A stretch of DNA of 34,451 nt from Coriobacteriales bacterium (lineage in GTDB: Bacteria; Actinomycetota; Coriobacteriia; Coriobacteriales; UBA8131). This document shows, piece by piece, positions 23,601 to 32,132 of this stretch. The stretch spans positions 1 through 34,451 of the forward strand of contig JAIRQA010000140.1 of the NCBI GenBank assembly GCA_031256715.1, in the 5' to 3' direction. Numbering within the stretch: position 1 is the first letter of the stretch; each line of letters opens with the position of its first letter. The position numbers and the translations under genes were made by a program. The notes under the pieces are model-generated. The model saw only the letters and a list, made by a program, of their open reading frames with translations. It was not told the origin of the DNA and searched no databases.

Positions 23601-24151
23601 GCGTAGAGCACACTTAATCCATCTGGAGAATTACTGCCAGCCTTAAGGTTAAAAAGTGCAATCAGGTTTATAGCGGCACTGCTCAGTGTTTGTTGCAACT
23701 GTGTCTTGGCATCTAGGCATTGGCTTTCGTAGCGCAATAAAATTCCGCTCCAGGTTGCCACATTTGGACGCAAATAAGTATTGGCAATCTCGCCTGTATC
23801 ATCGGTTTCATGTCGCCAAGCACCGCGAACGTAGCTGCAGATAGTTCTATCGGCAGCCGCATTACTGGCGCCAAGTGCCGCTGCGTTAAGTTTACGATTT
23901 ATTGGTGGCGTTAGTACAGTAGTAATGGCATCTAATAGCGTAGACTTACCTGATCCAGATGGTCCGGTAATCAAAAGCCCGCGCCTACTAACGGGCAGTG
24001 TCTGATAGCCATTAAATGTTCCCCAGTTGGCGGTCTCTATGCGTGCAAGACGCCACTGTCCGGGGTGTAAGCTAGCAGGATCATTAAGGTATTCTAAGTC
24101 ATTAAATAAAGCTTCCTGAGCGCTCAGCATTTTAGTATTCGTCACTTTCAT
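20642..24151 (-). CDS. jetC: Wadjet subunit JetC (SMC/MukB-like ATPase)
   Basis: The loop-extruding motor. In the 1169-residue protein, the Walker A GPSGSGKST is at 63-71, followed by STLLDAITTVLTP; long coiled coils with a hinge in the middle fill the centre; the ABC signature LSGGQKQKL is at about 1051-1059 and Walker B VVLDEAFD at about 1085-1092. This is the SbcC/MukB-like arrangement of Wadjet motors. The start at 24151 (MKVTNTKMLS) is chosen because GAGGAA lies about 8 nt upstream; the frame is open to 24193. With this start it overlaps jetB by 20 nt. Confidence 0.95.
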   Translation of the reverse strand: MKVTNTKMLSAQEALFNDLEYLNDPASLHPGQWRLARIETANWGTFNGYQTLPVSRRGLLITGPSGSGKSTLLDAITTVLTPPINRKLNAAALGASNAAADRTICSYVRGAWRHETDDTGEIANTYLRPNVATWSGILLRYESQCLDAKTQLQQTLSSAAINLIALFNLKAGSNSPDGLSVLYATVRGEHLLKEFEPYAINGIDIAKFNREQKSSNGHAWREHSSFAQKFCRDMGIGSNTGAEIAASTAGAKTLVLLHKTQAAKNFGSLDDLFRRFMLDDPITFKQADDAVERFTALNQAYAGVVEQRQQMQHLEPLLELDSRYHKSQLEQTELEQLQVALDSHSDQLVLEHLMAKQLDVKRKINICSEAVYTASHEQEQARAALTQAQAAMDSAGGKAFDDARLACDNCQLRYNNVLDSRKSLANELASVKMLIDLPVTQSDWQNMLLDLKAKADVAAAKQVNEKDSRYATFGQVSELKAQLTELRTELRHLRSSRTNIPAKLAQIRLDLATHVGIMPDEFPFIGEMINVKPEEVKWRGAIERLLGNYAKTLLVSQRHVTKVSEYLEKHHLGIRLEYQAIPAEVEVTMRSTPNDSLVKKLNVRQHKHHIEFSNWLNQDLRKRFNYTCVNQAQDMQDKEMALTLAGQIKKRNHYVKDDRFMIDDRSRWVLGDANDEKIDILAQVEERLKQELASAEAIASATEDETSIAKNLLRLSNMLQSVPWSNYDELMAKTDLESSQKHYNLLKSCDGKLRNAETMRDEAQRRKDAADAEVEKARIDEGMLAKQLASIQSDIDDITSSAATKITVGEKERDLLNKKFKQQNSQYDKSADSIRRTAREVRNLLQEQSRIVAERLQKNRLECERTIDKFKQKWPLAATNLSSEFGDLQSYLGIYKRIKANGLPEYEKRFMQVLHDFSQDQITVLATTVRAAFREVKDKLVMVNKSLKLSEYSPGIHLQIDVKDNRSKQVTDFLNELQAITKDVWSETDLAGAEARYLRTDSIIRRFRSDETADKKWKSECLDTRLHVCFTAKEIDNNGNVQGVYQSDAGLSGGQKQKLVIFCLAAALRYQLADEDQPIPSYGTVVLDEAFDKADHQFAAMAMDIFKVFGFHMVLATPLKLLQTLERHIGAIASISCADSRYSRIQMIDFGDFAQKEAADAAKTEVTEL

Positions 24152-25034
24152 GAAGTTGTTCCTCGTTAAGGTCAGTTTGGTCGGTCTCTTCAAATTCAGC
24201 TAATAAAGAAAAGTCCTCTGTCCTTGTTGTTAAAGCGCTTTTGCCTGTAAGTGCAGACTGAATTACGCCTTCAATCGCTTTTACTTCCTCAACACCAAAA
24301 ATTAACTTTAATACTGGCGATATTTCGCAACGCTCTTCTGTCTCTGTCGCCTGTAGCAAGCCTGCCTTAACCAGACGGCTCCATGAAGTTTCAACTCGTT
24401 TTTTAAAAGCTGATTCGTCCATTTTTGTAACTGGTCGGTAATGTGAAAGCTGTCTAGTTAAATCTTCTCTGCCAACGAAAACCCGCTCGCTATTGTCTAA
24501 TAATAGTTCTTTGCGCAAAGTTAACACCATAATAGTATCAACTAATGACAAGCGTTGACTTTTTACGGTTTTGGGAACTCGTCCATCTTCGGCCTCGGCA
24601 TTTCTTACAAACGCAATGCCTGAATCACTGTCTAAAATCAGATCTAGAAATAAGTCGGCAAGACGCGACTGAATAGCTTCTTGGTTGTTTTGTAAAGCCT
24701 GCCAAAGTTCCTTCTTCTCGGCAGTTAACATAGGTCCACGAATCAGAGCGACCAAAGCTCTGCGGGCATCAAAAGGAAGTGTGCCTGTGTCTGCTGGCCA
24801 GTAACGTTCGCTTGTATCTGGCTGCCACTGTTTGCCTGCAAAAGAGTCAGCAGGAAAATCTACAGAAGAGCCCGCCGAATGGCTCGCCAGTGATTGTGTA
24901 GAAGAGCCCGCCGAAGACTGCGCCGAAAAACTCGCAGAAGAGCCCGCCGAATGACTCGCCAAAGATTCAAAGTTGGCGGGATCTGAGTTCTTCTTGGCAT
25001 TATTATTAAAAGTTTTAAAGTCGTAGTTGTTCAT
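24132..25034 (-). CDS. jetB: Wadjet subunit JetB (MukE-like, DUF4194)
   Basis: The winged-helix KITE/MukE-like subunit that links JetA and JetC. The 300-residue protein has the DUF4194 core from about residue 75 (YWPADTGTLPFDARRALVALIRGP) to 270, with KRVETSWSRLVKAGLL and a C-terminal acidic tail. Residues about 20-65 are a Ser/Ala-rich repeat (SLASHSAGSS, SSAGSST) built from 36-nt units and absent from typical JetB (about 190-230 residues). ATG overlaps the jetA stop as ATGA. Confidence 0.92.
   Translation of the reverse strand: MNNYDFKTFNNNAKKNSDPANFESLASHSAGSSASFSAQSSAGSSTQSLASHSAGSSVDFPADSFAGKQWQPDTSERYWPADTGTLPFDARRALVALIRGPMLTAEKKELWQALQNNQEAIQSRLADLFLDLILDSDSGIAFVRNAEAEDGRVPKTVKSQRLSLVDTIMVLTLRKELLLDNSERVFVGREDLTRQLSHYRPVTKMDESAFKKRVETSWSRLVKAGLLQATETEERCEISPVLKLIFGVEEVKAIEGVIQSALTGKSALTTRTEDFSLLAEFEETDQTDLNEEQLHESDEY
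24864..24971. repeat. Three 36-nt units inside jetB
   Basis: The 16-nt core AGAAGAGCCCGCCGAA (plus strand) recurs at 24864, 24900 and 24936, exactly 36 nt apart, encoding the Ser/Ala-rich N-terminal extension. Confidence 0.85.
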
Positions 25035-26632
25035 AGTTTAACTTTCCGATAAAATTCCCACTTTTCTACATGGGCAAACCTATCGTCTCCTTGTTTAGTT
25101 TGCCAGCGCACAAGCTCGGTCTGTTCTTTGCTTCTGCCTTGTTCTACAGCTAAAACCAAAAGTCCAACTACACTGGCGACACCTTGACTCGCGCCAAAGC
25201 GCTCAAGCACATCGGCAACCGAAACGCTGGGAATGAAGCATTTTGCATTATTCGCAACCTCACGCATGGCTTCTGCCTTTGGCGCCGCCGCCTCTCGCGC
25301 AGCTTCTGCCACCCGTCTAGCTTCTGCCTTTGGCGCCGCCGCCTCTCGCGCAGCTTCTGCCTCCCGAACAGCCGCCGCAAGCGCCTTGTTTACGTTTTCA
25401 ACCAGTTCGCTAAAGTCGATCTCTGTCTCGCGCGCTAACTCACGCAGTTCGGCTATCGAGAGCACATTGGTTTGCGCCACGTCCATTTCTTGTATGGGAG
25501 CAGCACGCTGTTCGCTGGGGTTATCCAGTTTCCAGCGCGAAAGCGGCTGAAGCGATATGCCTGTTAGGTAAAGGGGCTCACCTAAGGCTTTAATGTCGGG
25601 CAGGCTTTCTATTAAGCTGTGTGCCTTAACAAGCGTTTTGTCTATGTGTTGGCGTAAAATGCGATCTTGCTGATACTCCTGGCTTTGCACGAAGCGGCGC
25701 AGCGCGCGAGCAAATGAGGTCATAACCGTGTTTACTTCTTGGCTAGAGATTGCAAAGTTGCGAATTAAACCTCTAAGGAAGCGGCGATCATCTGCGCTTA
25801 ACTCTTCGGCAAAGTCGCGATCTAGAATGGCATCGATATTATCTTGAACCATTTCTGTTAAGGCATTATCTCTAAGCAAAGAATAAAAGCCGCGAAAGGA
25901 GCGACCGGCAACAGATTGGGATATTTCGTCTACGCCATTAAAGATGTTCTCTAAGATATCTTGGTGTCCGTCTTCGTAGTTAATTATTCTGGCGTGAAGC
26001 TCCTTGTTTATAGCCTCGAAGTCGTCGCGCACACGCACGAAGTCATCGGGGATTCCCTGAGAGAGGTTTAAAATGTCGCTAAGTCGCTCAGATGCTTGAT
26101 CGCTCTCTAAAATCTCTAACTTGCCATTGTCTAGCAAGGCCAGTTGTTCATCAATTTTTCTACGTTCTTCCAGTAGGGCAGCGCGGCGATGCTCTTCATT
26201 GTAGCTTGTAGCCAAGGCAAGGCTGGCAACTTGCTCGATAATGGTGTTTAAACGCGATTGAGTTGCATTTCTGTGCGGCTGCAAAAGGCGTTTGGCAAAG
26301 CTGATGGCGCTAAGCGCTCCACCAGAAAGTTCATAGGTCTCCTGCCTGGTTTGGGCAACAGGCCGTCTTACAAGGTAGCCATCTGCTCGCCAGACATCAC
26401 AATAAGCCTGTGCCGAGCGATTAAATTCTAAGTTGGTTAAAAATCGTAATTCTTCAAGGTCTGCCTCAACCAGACTTACCAGCTCTGCCACAGGTAACCT
26501 TCTGGGGTTACCTCCCAGATGAGTATCAAGTATAGCAATGATTGCCGGAGCATTTTTTGCACGCAAAAGTTTCCAAGCCACTTGGTCGCCTTGCAGGCGT
26601 AATAGCTCATGGGTCATCGAGACAACTGACAT
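25031..26632 (-). CDS. jetA: Wadjet subunit JetA (kleisin-like, DUF3375)
   Basis: The kleisin/MukF-like subunit that bridges the two JetC heads, first gene of the operon. The 533-residue protein fits DUF3375: an N-terminal winged helix (LLRAKNAPAIIAILDTHLGG, LEELRFLTNLEFNRSAQAYC), helical middle (FRGFYSLLRDNALTEMVQDN) and a C-terminal domain ending FAHVEKWEFYRKVKL. Residues about 420-456 are an Ala/Glu/Arg duplication (EAAREAAAPKAEA twice) from two 51-nt units. AAGGAG lies 14 nt upstream of the ATG, farther than usual. The stop is TGA within the ATGA junction with jetB. Confidence 0.93.
   Translation of the reverse strand: MSVVSMTHELLRLQGDQVAWKLLRAKNAPAIIAILDTHLGGNPRRLPVAELVSLVEADLEELRFLTNLEFNRSAQAYCDVWRADGYLVRRPVAQTRQETYELSGGALSAISFAKRLLQPHRNATQSRLNTIIEQVASLALATSYNEEHRRAALLEERRKIDEQLALLDNGKLEILESDQASERLSDILNLSQGIPDDFVRVRDDFEAINKELHARIINYEDGHQDILENIFNGVDEISQSVAGRSFRGFYSLLRDNALTEMVQDNIDAILDRDFAEELSADDRRFLRGLIRNFAISSQEVNTVMTSFARALRRFVQSQEYQQDRILRQHIDKTLVKAHSLIESLPDIKALGEPLYLTGISLQPLSRWKLDNPSEQRAAPIQEMDVAQTNVLSIAELRELARETEIDFSELVENVNKALAAAVREAEAAREAAAPKAEARRVAEAAREAAAPKAEAMREVANNAKCFIPSVSVADVLERFGASQGVASVVGLLVLAVEQGRSKEQTELVRWQTKQGDDRFAHVEKWEFYRKVKL
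25269..25370. repeat. Two 51-nt units inside jetA
   Basis: Two nearly identical copies at 25269-25319 and 25320-25370, 17 codons each, encoding an Ala-rich helical segment. Confidence 0.9.
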
Positions 26633-26681
26633 TTGCTTTACTTTTGCTCCTTGTTAAATTGCGAAAATAGATATAGCTTAT

Positions 26682-26978
26682 ATGGTATCAGAGAGTATGC
26701 GATTGCGCCTAAGACAACGTGCTTGTTGTAAATATTATAATGTCGAGAAGAACGCCAGCGGTTACTACGCACTGTTTAAGTCACACCCAGTGTTGTGTTG
26801 AGGCGTGAGTGTCAAGAGCTCAAGCATCAGGATCGTCTGCCTTTAGCACCAGATTATAAGCACTTGCTTTGGCAATCTTAGGATGATGCAGTGGATCCCT
26901 GAATTGGTGGGACTGAACAGAAAAGAAAGAGTAGTCATACGACATAGCAATTTCTCTACATCATTTGCCAACGTTTGA
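26682..26978 (+). pseudogene. Possible frameshifted gene remnant
   Basis: Three short coding-like stretches follow one another: 26682-26801 (39 codons, with YYNVEKNASGYYALFKSHP), an open stretch 26780-26881 in another frame (LRRECQELKHQDRLPLAP then DYKHLLWQS), and 26883-26978 back in the first frame (MMQWIPELVGLNRKERVV). Two frameshifts could join them. The NASGYYALFK part loosely recalls IS3-type transposase OrfB starts, but this is weak. May be chance. Confidence 0.25.
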
Positions 26979-27055
26979 TGTATACTTTTTTAACTTCCGA
27001 TTTATGTTTAAGATTTGTTGCAGCTTAAGGGCAACAGCTTATATGATGCGTCACA

Positions 27056-27180
27056 GCTTGATGAGTACGTCTTAGACAAGGTGTGTTGCTGCTTGATGAG
27101 TACGGCTTAGACAAGGTGTGTTGCTGCCTAAGGACAACGGCTTAGACAAGGTGTGCTGCTGCTTGAGGAGAACGGCATAG
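27056..27180. repeat. About 3.5 tandem 35-nt units upstream of macA
   Basis: Units at 27056-27090, 27091-27125 and 27126-27160, then a partial diverged copy. Each starts GCTTGATGAGTACGG or similar and contains CTTAGACAAGGTGTG. Units abut with no spacers. Confidence 0.9.
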
Positions 27181-27288
27181 AGCTAGCGGCTTAGAGTTAA
27201 CAGATAATAAACAGCAGCTAATAGCTAACAACTTAGAGGTCACAGTTTAAAGATAAATATTTAAAAGCAACAGTTTAGGAGATCGCAG

Positions 27289-28818
27289 GTGAAGACACTT
27301 GAAGCCAAACACGCTGCAACTGAGCTACCGACTACAGATGCTATGCATGCCCAATCGCAACTGCAGACCAGCGACGCCATACAGGCAGCTTCGGAGCTGC
27401 AGGCATTTAAGGCATTAGAGAGCAGAAGTTCAAAGAAGCGTCGGAAGCGACGTTTGCGTATTGCAATAGCTAGCATACTTGTTGTTATTTTGGCTATCTT
27501 TGCTTGGTTTACCATCCCACTTCTTTTCGCAGAGCAACAGCAAGTTACCGCTGTAACCACAGATGTCGTTAGACGAGACACATTTGTTAATACCATTACC
27601 GCTTCAGGTTCATTGGCAGCGGCAGAGCAAGTAACTATTACGTCAGAGATAATGGGTACGGTTTCAGATGTGAAGGTTTCTGAGGGAGATAGTGTTCAAA
27701 AGGGACAACTTCTTTTTGTTCTAGACAATCCCGACCTAGACCGACAGGTAGAGGCTGCCCAGCGGGCACTTGACGCAACTAATTTAAGCCTGCGTGCGGC
27801 CATACAAGCGCGTGATGATGCCAATAGGCAATCTGCAAGCGCTTGGCAAAACTACAATGACGTTAAGGCACAGGTAGATGCCGCCCTCGCCTTAGCGGAG
27901 GCTGCCCGCGCTGCCGCAGATGCCGCTCGCGCAAGTGCCACTGGTGCTGCCGCCGCGACTTCTCAAAATATACCTGCAGTAACAGGCACAGAAGAGCAGT
28001 CTTTTGATGAAGCTGCAGCAAAAAGAGAGATTGATGCCGCATATCAGGCGGCCTGTGCGGCAGATTCTGCCGTTTTTGGAGCGCAGCAACAAATTGAAAG
28101 CGTTAATATGCAGATAACCGAAGCGCAAGCTAATCTTGATGCCACCAAAGCTCAGCTTGAGAAGCGCAATGTCACTTCGCCTATATCTGGGCAGGTAATT
28201 GCCCAAAATCTGGAGCGAGGCATGGACATAAAGACACTTTCTGATTCAGGGAGGTTTCCCATGCAGGTCGCTGACCGCAGCAAGATGAGTGTGACAATAA
28301 ATGTTAATGAGACAGACATCCTTAAACTCGCGGTTGGGCAAGAGGCAACAGTGACATTTGAGGCTTTGCCAGACTATGTTGCTAAGGCACAAGTAAAGCG
28401 TATTGCGCCAACTGCTGAAGGGTCGGGAGGCTTAAATTCAGGCATTGGTATGCCAGGAACTGGTACTGTTGTTGCCTATCCTGTACAGCTGCTGATTGAT
28501 GCTCCCGACGAACGCTTAAAGATTGGCATGACCGCGTCGGTAGAGATTGTGTTACAGCAGATGAAAAACGTACTTGTTGTGAATAGCTTAGCCGTACAAA
28601 TTTTGGGAGAAGATTCTGTAGTTTATGTTCAAGACGAAACCGGCACAATAGAACCAAGAGTAATTGATGTTGTTGAGGACAATGGCAGCTTTGCTGTGAT
28701 AGAAGGTGGCATTAAGGAAGGAGACGTTGTGGTATTAAACAACATGGGTTCTTCTGGAATGTTTGCTTCTGCCGGCGGTTATGGCGGTGGCACAACGGTT
28801 GTGACGCGTGCTTATTAG
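27289..28818 (+). CDS. MacA/HlyD-type periplasmic-adaptor-like subunit of an ABC exporter
   Basis: A 509-residue membrane-anchored adaptor. Residues 57-78 form one transmembrane helix after a basic stretch (KKRRKRRLR). Next come the first lipoyl half (ASGSLAAAEQVTITSEIMG), a long Ala-rich coiled-coil hairpin (about 150-290), the second lipoyl half (KRNVTSPISGQVIAQNLERG) and beta-barrel and membrane-proximal domains. Its neighbours are the matching ATPase and permease, so it should work with them in exporting a peptide, lipid or drug. The N-terminal 50 residues are a polar extension with repeated (S/T)DA(M/I) patterns. GTG start at 27289 is set by AGGAGA 6 nt upstream. C-terminus is Gly-rich. 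Confidence 0.88.
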   Translation: MKTLEAKHAATELPTTDAMHAQSQLQTSDAIQAASELQAFKALESRSSKKRRKRRLRIAIASILVVILAIFAWFTIPLLFAEQQQVTAVTTDVVRRDTFVNTITASGSLAAAEQVTITSEIMGTVSDVKVSEGDSVQKGQLLFVLDNPDLDRQVEAAQRALDATNLSLRAAIQARDDANRQSASAWQNYNDVKAQVDAALALAEAARAAADAARASATGAAAATSQNIPAVTGTEEQSFDEAAAKREIDAAYQAACAADSAVFGAQQQIESVNMQITEAQANLDATKAQLEKRNVTSPISGQVIAQNLERGMDIKTLSDSGRFPMQVADRSKMSVTINVNETDILKLAVGQEATVTFEALPDYVAKAQVKRIAPTAEGSGGLNSGIGMPGTGTVVAYPVQLLIDAPDERLKIGMTASVEIVLQQMKNVLVVNSLAVQILGEDSVVYVQDETGTIEPRVIDVVEDNGSFAVIEGGIKEGDVVVLNNMGSSGMFASAGGYGGGTTVVTRAY

Positions 28819-28862
28819 AAAAGATTTGCCTAAAGCAAGTTGCGTTTAATGAAAGCCAGACA

Positions 28863-29573
28863 ATGACAATAGTATTAGATGTAAGAGACCTACACCGCAT
28901 TTATGAGACGCGTGCCGGCAAGACTCATGCCTTGCGCGGTGTAAGCTTTGCGGTTAATCAAGGCGAGTTTGTGGCAATTATGGGTCCATCTGGTTCGGGG
29001 AAGTCTACATTAATGAATGTCTTAGGCTGTCTAGATAAACCAACTCATGGCAACTATTTTTTTGAAGGTGTAGATGTTGCCAGCTATACAGATGACGAGC
29101 TGGCAGATTTACGCGCTACAAGGATTGGGTTTGTTTTTCAGTCTTTTAATTTGCTGCCTAGGGCAACAATATTGCGCAATGTTATGCTGCCACTGGCTTA
29201 TACGTTCTGCCCACGTGCAGAACGTGAGCAACGTGCGCGCGCCGCGTTACGCTCTGTTGGTCTAGGTGAACAATTTTACGAACACAAAAGTAATGAAGTG
29301 TCAGGCGGTCAGATGCAGCGCGTAGCAATAGCAAGAGCTTTGGTTAACAATCCAGCTTTAATATTGGCAGATGAGCCAACAGGAAATCTTGATACACAGA
29401 CAGGGGAGTTGGTATTAGAGACATTTTCTAGACTTAAGCAAATTGGACGCACTATTGTGCTAATCACGCACGAACAAGATGTGGCTGCCCATGCCGACCG
29501 CATCCTTTATATCCGTGATGGTCTGCTGCAAACTTCCTCATTTTCTATTGCTGCAAAAGGGGGCGAAAACTAA
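28863..29573 (+). CDS. MacB-type ABC transporter ATPase
   Basis: The 236-residue cytoplasmic ATPase of the exporter: Walker A GPSGSGKST at 41-49, Q-loop in VFQSFNLLPR, signature VSGGQMQRV at 146-154, Walker B LILADEPTGNLD at 166-177, and the switch histidine in LITHEQDVA. It belongs to the LolD/MacB/FtsE type. It lies 44 nt after the adaptor gene and overlaps the permease gene by one base (TAATG), so the two are translated together. No strong ribosome-binding site precedes its ATG. Confidence 0.95.
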   Translation: MTIVLDVRDLHRIYETRAGKTHALRGVSFAVNQGEFVAIMGPSGSGKSTLMNVLGCLDKPTHGNYFFEGVDVASYTDDELADLRATRIGFVFQSFNLLPRATILRNVMLPLAYTFCPRAEREQRARAALRSVGLGEQFYEHKSNEVSGGQMQRVAIARALVNNPALILADEPTGNLDTQTGELVLETFSRLKQIGRTIVLITHEQDVAAHADRILYIRDGLLQTSSFSIAAKGGEN

Positions 29574-30769
29574 TGGGGATTCGTGATCTTCTCCACGAAA
29601 CACTTTTCTCGCTGTCGGCAAATAAGGCGCGCTCGTTTCTAACCATCCTTGGCATTGTCATTGGTATTGCTAGCGTTATTGCTATGACGTCGCTTATTGG
29701 TGGTATGCAAAACATGTTTTATGACGAGATGGGCTTGTACCAAGCGCGTATGGTGCAGATTGGAGTTTTTGCAGAAAGGCCGCTGACAAGTGCAGATACT
29801 AAAGCTTTAGGTATTGCTTTTCCGGAGTATGAACAAATTGACGCCTCTGCTGGCTATCCTGTTAGTCTTTCTACAAGCAAGAAAAAGTATGAAACTACAG
29901 CTATGGGAGTAACCGGTAACTTTTCAGAGATGGTTGGCATAAAGGTTTCGCAGGGTCGAAATATTAACGAAGACGACAACTTGCGCAAATCTCGCGTTTT
30001 GGTACTAGGCAAAGGTGTCATTCGCGAGCTTTTTGGCGATGAAGAAGCTCAAGTTTTGGGCAGTACCATTCGTGTTGCAGCTAATAACGAGTCATATATT
30101 ATCGTAGGCATTATAGATGGCAATGGCACCAGCGCCTATTTTAATGGTTGCTATATGCCGGTATCTACATTGCACTCGCGCATCACCGGTGGGGAATTTT
30201 ACGATGGCGTATTTGCCTTGGCAAAAGAAGGCACTGACGTTATAGAGTTAAGCCAAAGAACTCGCGAGTTTTTCATGCAGCGCTTTAAGCTTGATGAGGG
30301 TGGTGTCTTTGTGTACTCTATGCAGGAGGTAATGGATCAAGTGAATGTGATTATGGCGGGGTTTTCGATGATGCTTACGGCAATTGCGTCAATTTCGCTT
30401 TTTGTTGGCGGCATTGGTATTATGAATATGATGCTTACTACAGTTACCGAGCGCACTCGCGAAATTGGATTGCGCAAGTCGCTTGGTGCTCATACCTCAG
30501 ATATAGTTAAGCAGTTTTTAGCCGAGTCAATCGCGCTTTGTACTATAGGCGGCATTTTTGGCATTATCATTGGCTATGGTTTATCATGGGGATTGGCGCT
30601 TATCATTGTCATGGTTCAACCTGACATTGGTAACTTTATGCCAGCCTTAGGTCTAAATGCTATCTTAATAGCAGTTGGTGTCTGTGCACTTATTGGCATT
30701 GTTTTTGGCTTTTATCCTGCACGAAGAGCAGCGAAGCTAGATCCTGTAGAGTCGCTGCGTTACCAGTAA
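29573..30769 (+). CDS. MacB-type ABC transporter permease
   Basis: A 398-residue membrane protein with an N-terminal transmembrane helix (RSFLTILGIVIGIASVIAMT, about 21-40), a long extracytoplasmic MacB_PCD domain, and three helices of the FtsX domain in the C-terminal third (from about FSMMLTAIASISLFVGGIGI). The TERTREIGLRKSLGA segment is the usual cytoplasmic coupling loop, and PARRAAKLDPVESLRYQ the usual ending. It completes the exporter with the two genes upstream. Substrate unknown. Confidence 0.95.
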   Translation: MGIRDLLHETLFSLSANKARSFLTILGIVIGIASVIAMTSLIGGMQNMFYDEMGLYQARMVQIGVFAERPLTSADTKALGIAFPEYEQIDASAGYPVSLSTSKKKYETTAMGVTGNFSEMVGIKVSQGRNINEDDNLRKSRVLVLGKGVIRELFGDEEAQVLGSTIRVAANNESYIIVGIIDGNGTSAYFNGCYMPVSTLHSRITGGEFYDGVFALAKEGTDVIELSQRTREFFMQRFKLDEGGVFVYSMQEVMDQVNVIMAGFSMMLTAIASISLFVGGIGIMNMMLTTVTERTREIGLRKSLGAHTSDIVKQFLAESIALCTIGGIFGIIIGYGLSWGLALIIVMVQPDIGNFMPALGLNAILIAVGVCALIGIVFGFYPARRAAKLDPVESLRYQ

Positions 30770-30846
30770 TTAACAAGGCATTATAGTAAGTTAAAGATAA
30801 TTTATAGATTAAAGATATTTTAAAGGCAATTTAAAGGAGGCTTTTG

Positions 30847-32013
30847 GTGCAATATCGCAAAGACAAATATGGAAATAAACTTTCTGTTCTAGGTTTTGGT
30901 TGCATGCGTCTGCCGCGCACACTGGCTGCTAGCGAAAAGCTGATTGTAGATGCTTGCGCTGCGGGAATAAACTATTTTGATACCGCCTACGTTTATCCTG
31001 GTAGCGAAGAAACATTAGGAAAAATTGTTGAGAAAAACGCCCTTCGCGACCGCATCTATATCGCGTCTAAACTGCCGCATCAGAAGTGTAGCTCTGTTGA
31101 GGATGTTCAGCGCATCTTTAGCGAGCAGTTGCAGCGCTTGCGTACTAGCAAGATAGATTACTATCTTATTCATAATATAGCAAATATTTCATCTTGGCAG
31201 CGCTTAGTAGACTTTGGCTTTTTGGATTGGTTGCTTGCAAAACAAGCCGAGGGCGCAATTGGGCAAATTGGATTTTCTTATCATGGCAAGCAGGGAGACT
31301 TCAAACCGCTTTTAGATGCCTATGACTGGGATTTTTGCCAAATACAGTATAACTATGCCAATGCTAATTATCAGGCAGGGCAACTTGGCTTAAAGGCGGC
31401 GGCTGCGCGAGGAATTCCCGTGATAATAATGGAACCATTGCTAGGCGGTAAGCTTGCTAATGATCTTTCCCCCGCTGCCGCGAAGTTATTTAAGGCAGTA
31501 CACGCGGATCGCTCTTTAGCAAGTTGGGGATTTCGCTGGTTGTACAACCAAGAAGAAGTCACTTTGGTGTTGTCGGGGATGAATGCCAGCGAACAATTGG
31601 CGGACAATCTACAGGCAGCAAGCGAAGCTTGTGTTGGTATGCTTTCGGCAGAAGAAGAAGCGGTTTATGAGCCTGTGCTGCGCGTGTTTCAGAATGCTAA
31701 CAAGATTGCATGTACCGGCTGTAATTACTGTATGCCGTGTTCGCAAAATGTTAATATTCCAGATTGTTTTGCAGCCTATAATGTTCGTCACACCATGGGT
31801 TTTGTTACTGGATTAACGCAATATATCACATCGGCTGTGGCTAACCCGCCCGACAAGCAGGCTTTAGCTAGCAAATGCACAGGTTGTAAAGCCTGTCTAA
31901 AAAAGTGTCCACAGGGCATTGCCATACCCGATGAGCTTGCCTTGGTACGCAAAAGCCTTGAACCATGGTGGTTTGGTTTGGTTGTTGGTGTTGTACGCAA
32001 ATTTACTAGTTAG
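30847..32013 (+). CDS. Aldo/keto reductase with C-terminal 4Fe-4S ferredoxin domain
   Basis: A 388-residue oxidoreductase of the anaerobe-type AKR group. The TIM-barrel part shows the catalytic tetrad Asp45 (YFDTAYVY), Tyr50, Lys75 (ASKLP) and His109 (YLIHN). The C-terminal part has two cysteine clusters, CTGCNYCMPC (about 282-291) and CTGCKACLKKCP (about 341-352), for iron-sulfur clusters, so electrons may come from or go to ferredoxin. Substrate unknown. GTG at 30847 is chosen because AAGGAGG lies 6 nt upstream; a TTG one codon earlier is in frame. It stands alone between the exporter and modA. Confidence 0.92.
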   Translation: MQYRKDKYGNKLSVLGFGCMRLPRTLAASEKLIVDACAAGINYFDTAYVYPGSEETLGKIVEKNALRDRIYIASKLPHQKCSSVEDVQRIFSEQLQRLRTSKIDYYLIHNIANISSWQRLVDFGFLDWLLAKQAEGAIGQIGFSYHGKQGDFKPLLDAYDWDFCQIQYNYANANYQAGQLGLKAAAARGIPVIIMEPLLGGKLANDLSPAAAKLFKAVHADRSLASWGFRWLYNQEEVTLVLSGMNASEQLADNLQAASEACVGMLSAEEEAVYEPVLRVFQNANKIACTGCNYCMPCSQNVNIPDCFAAYNVRHTMGFVTGLTQYITSAVANPPDKQALASKCTGCKACLKKCPQGIAIPDELALVRKSLEPWWFGLVVGVVRKFTS

Positions 32014-32132
32014 TTTACCTACGCTGCCCTTTTGCGTGATTGTTCCTGTATTGGCGCTTTTTCCACGGATACGATTTTTTGCGCGGATATACTTTTGCTG
32101 TCACTATTGGGCAGTCATTTGGGTGTTTTTTC

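Larger units (their letters stand above)
26633..27288. other. 656-nt divergent gap between jetA and macA
   Basis: Carries the start region of the Wadjet operon (minus strand; no convincing promoter pair found), coding-like remnants in two plus-strand frames (26682-26978), a TATACT at 26981-26986, and a 35-nt tandem array (27056-27180) in the macA leader. No RNA gene seen. Confidence 0.6.

Noticed and set aside
26633-27055. tRNA or other structural RNA in the jetA-macA gap
   Set aside because: No T-arm consensus, CCA end or cloverleaf was found on reading both strands.
27056-27180. CRISPR-like regularly spaced repeats
   Set aside because: The 35-nt units abut with no unique spacers and there are no cas genes; it is a plain tandem array.
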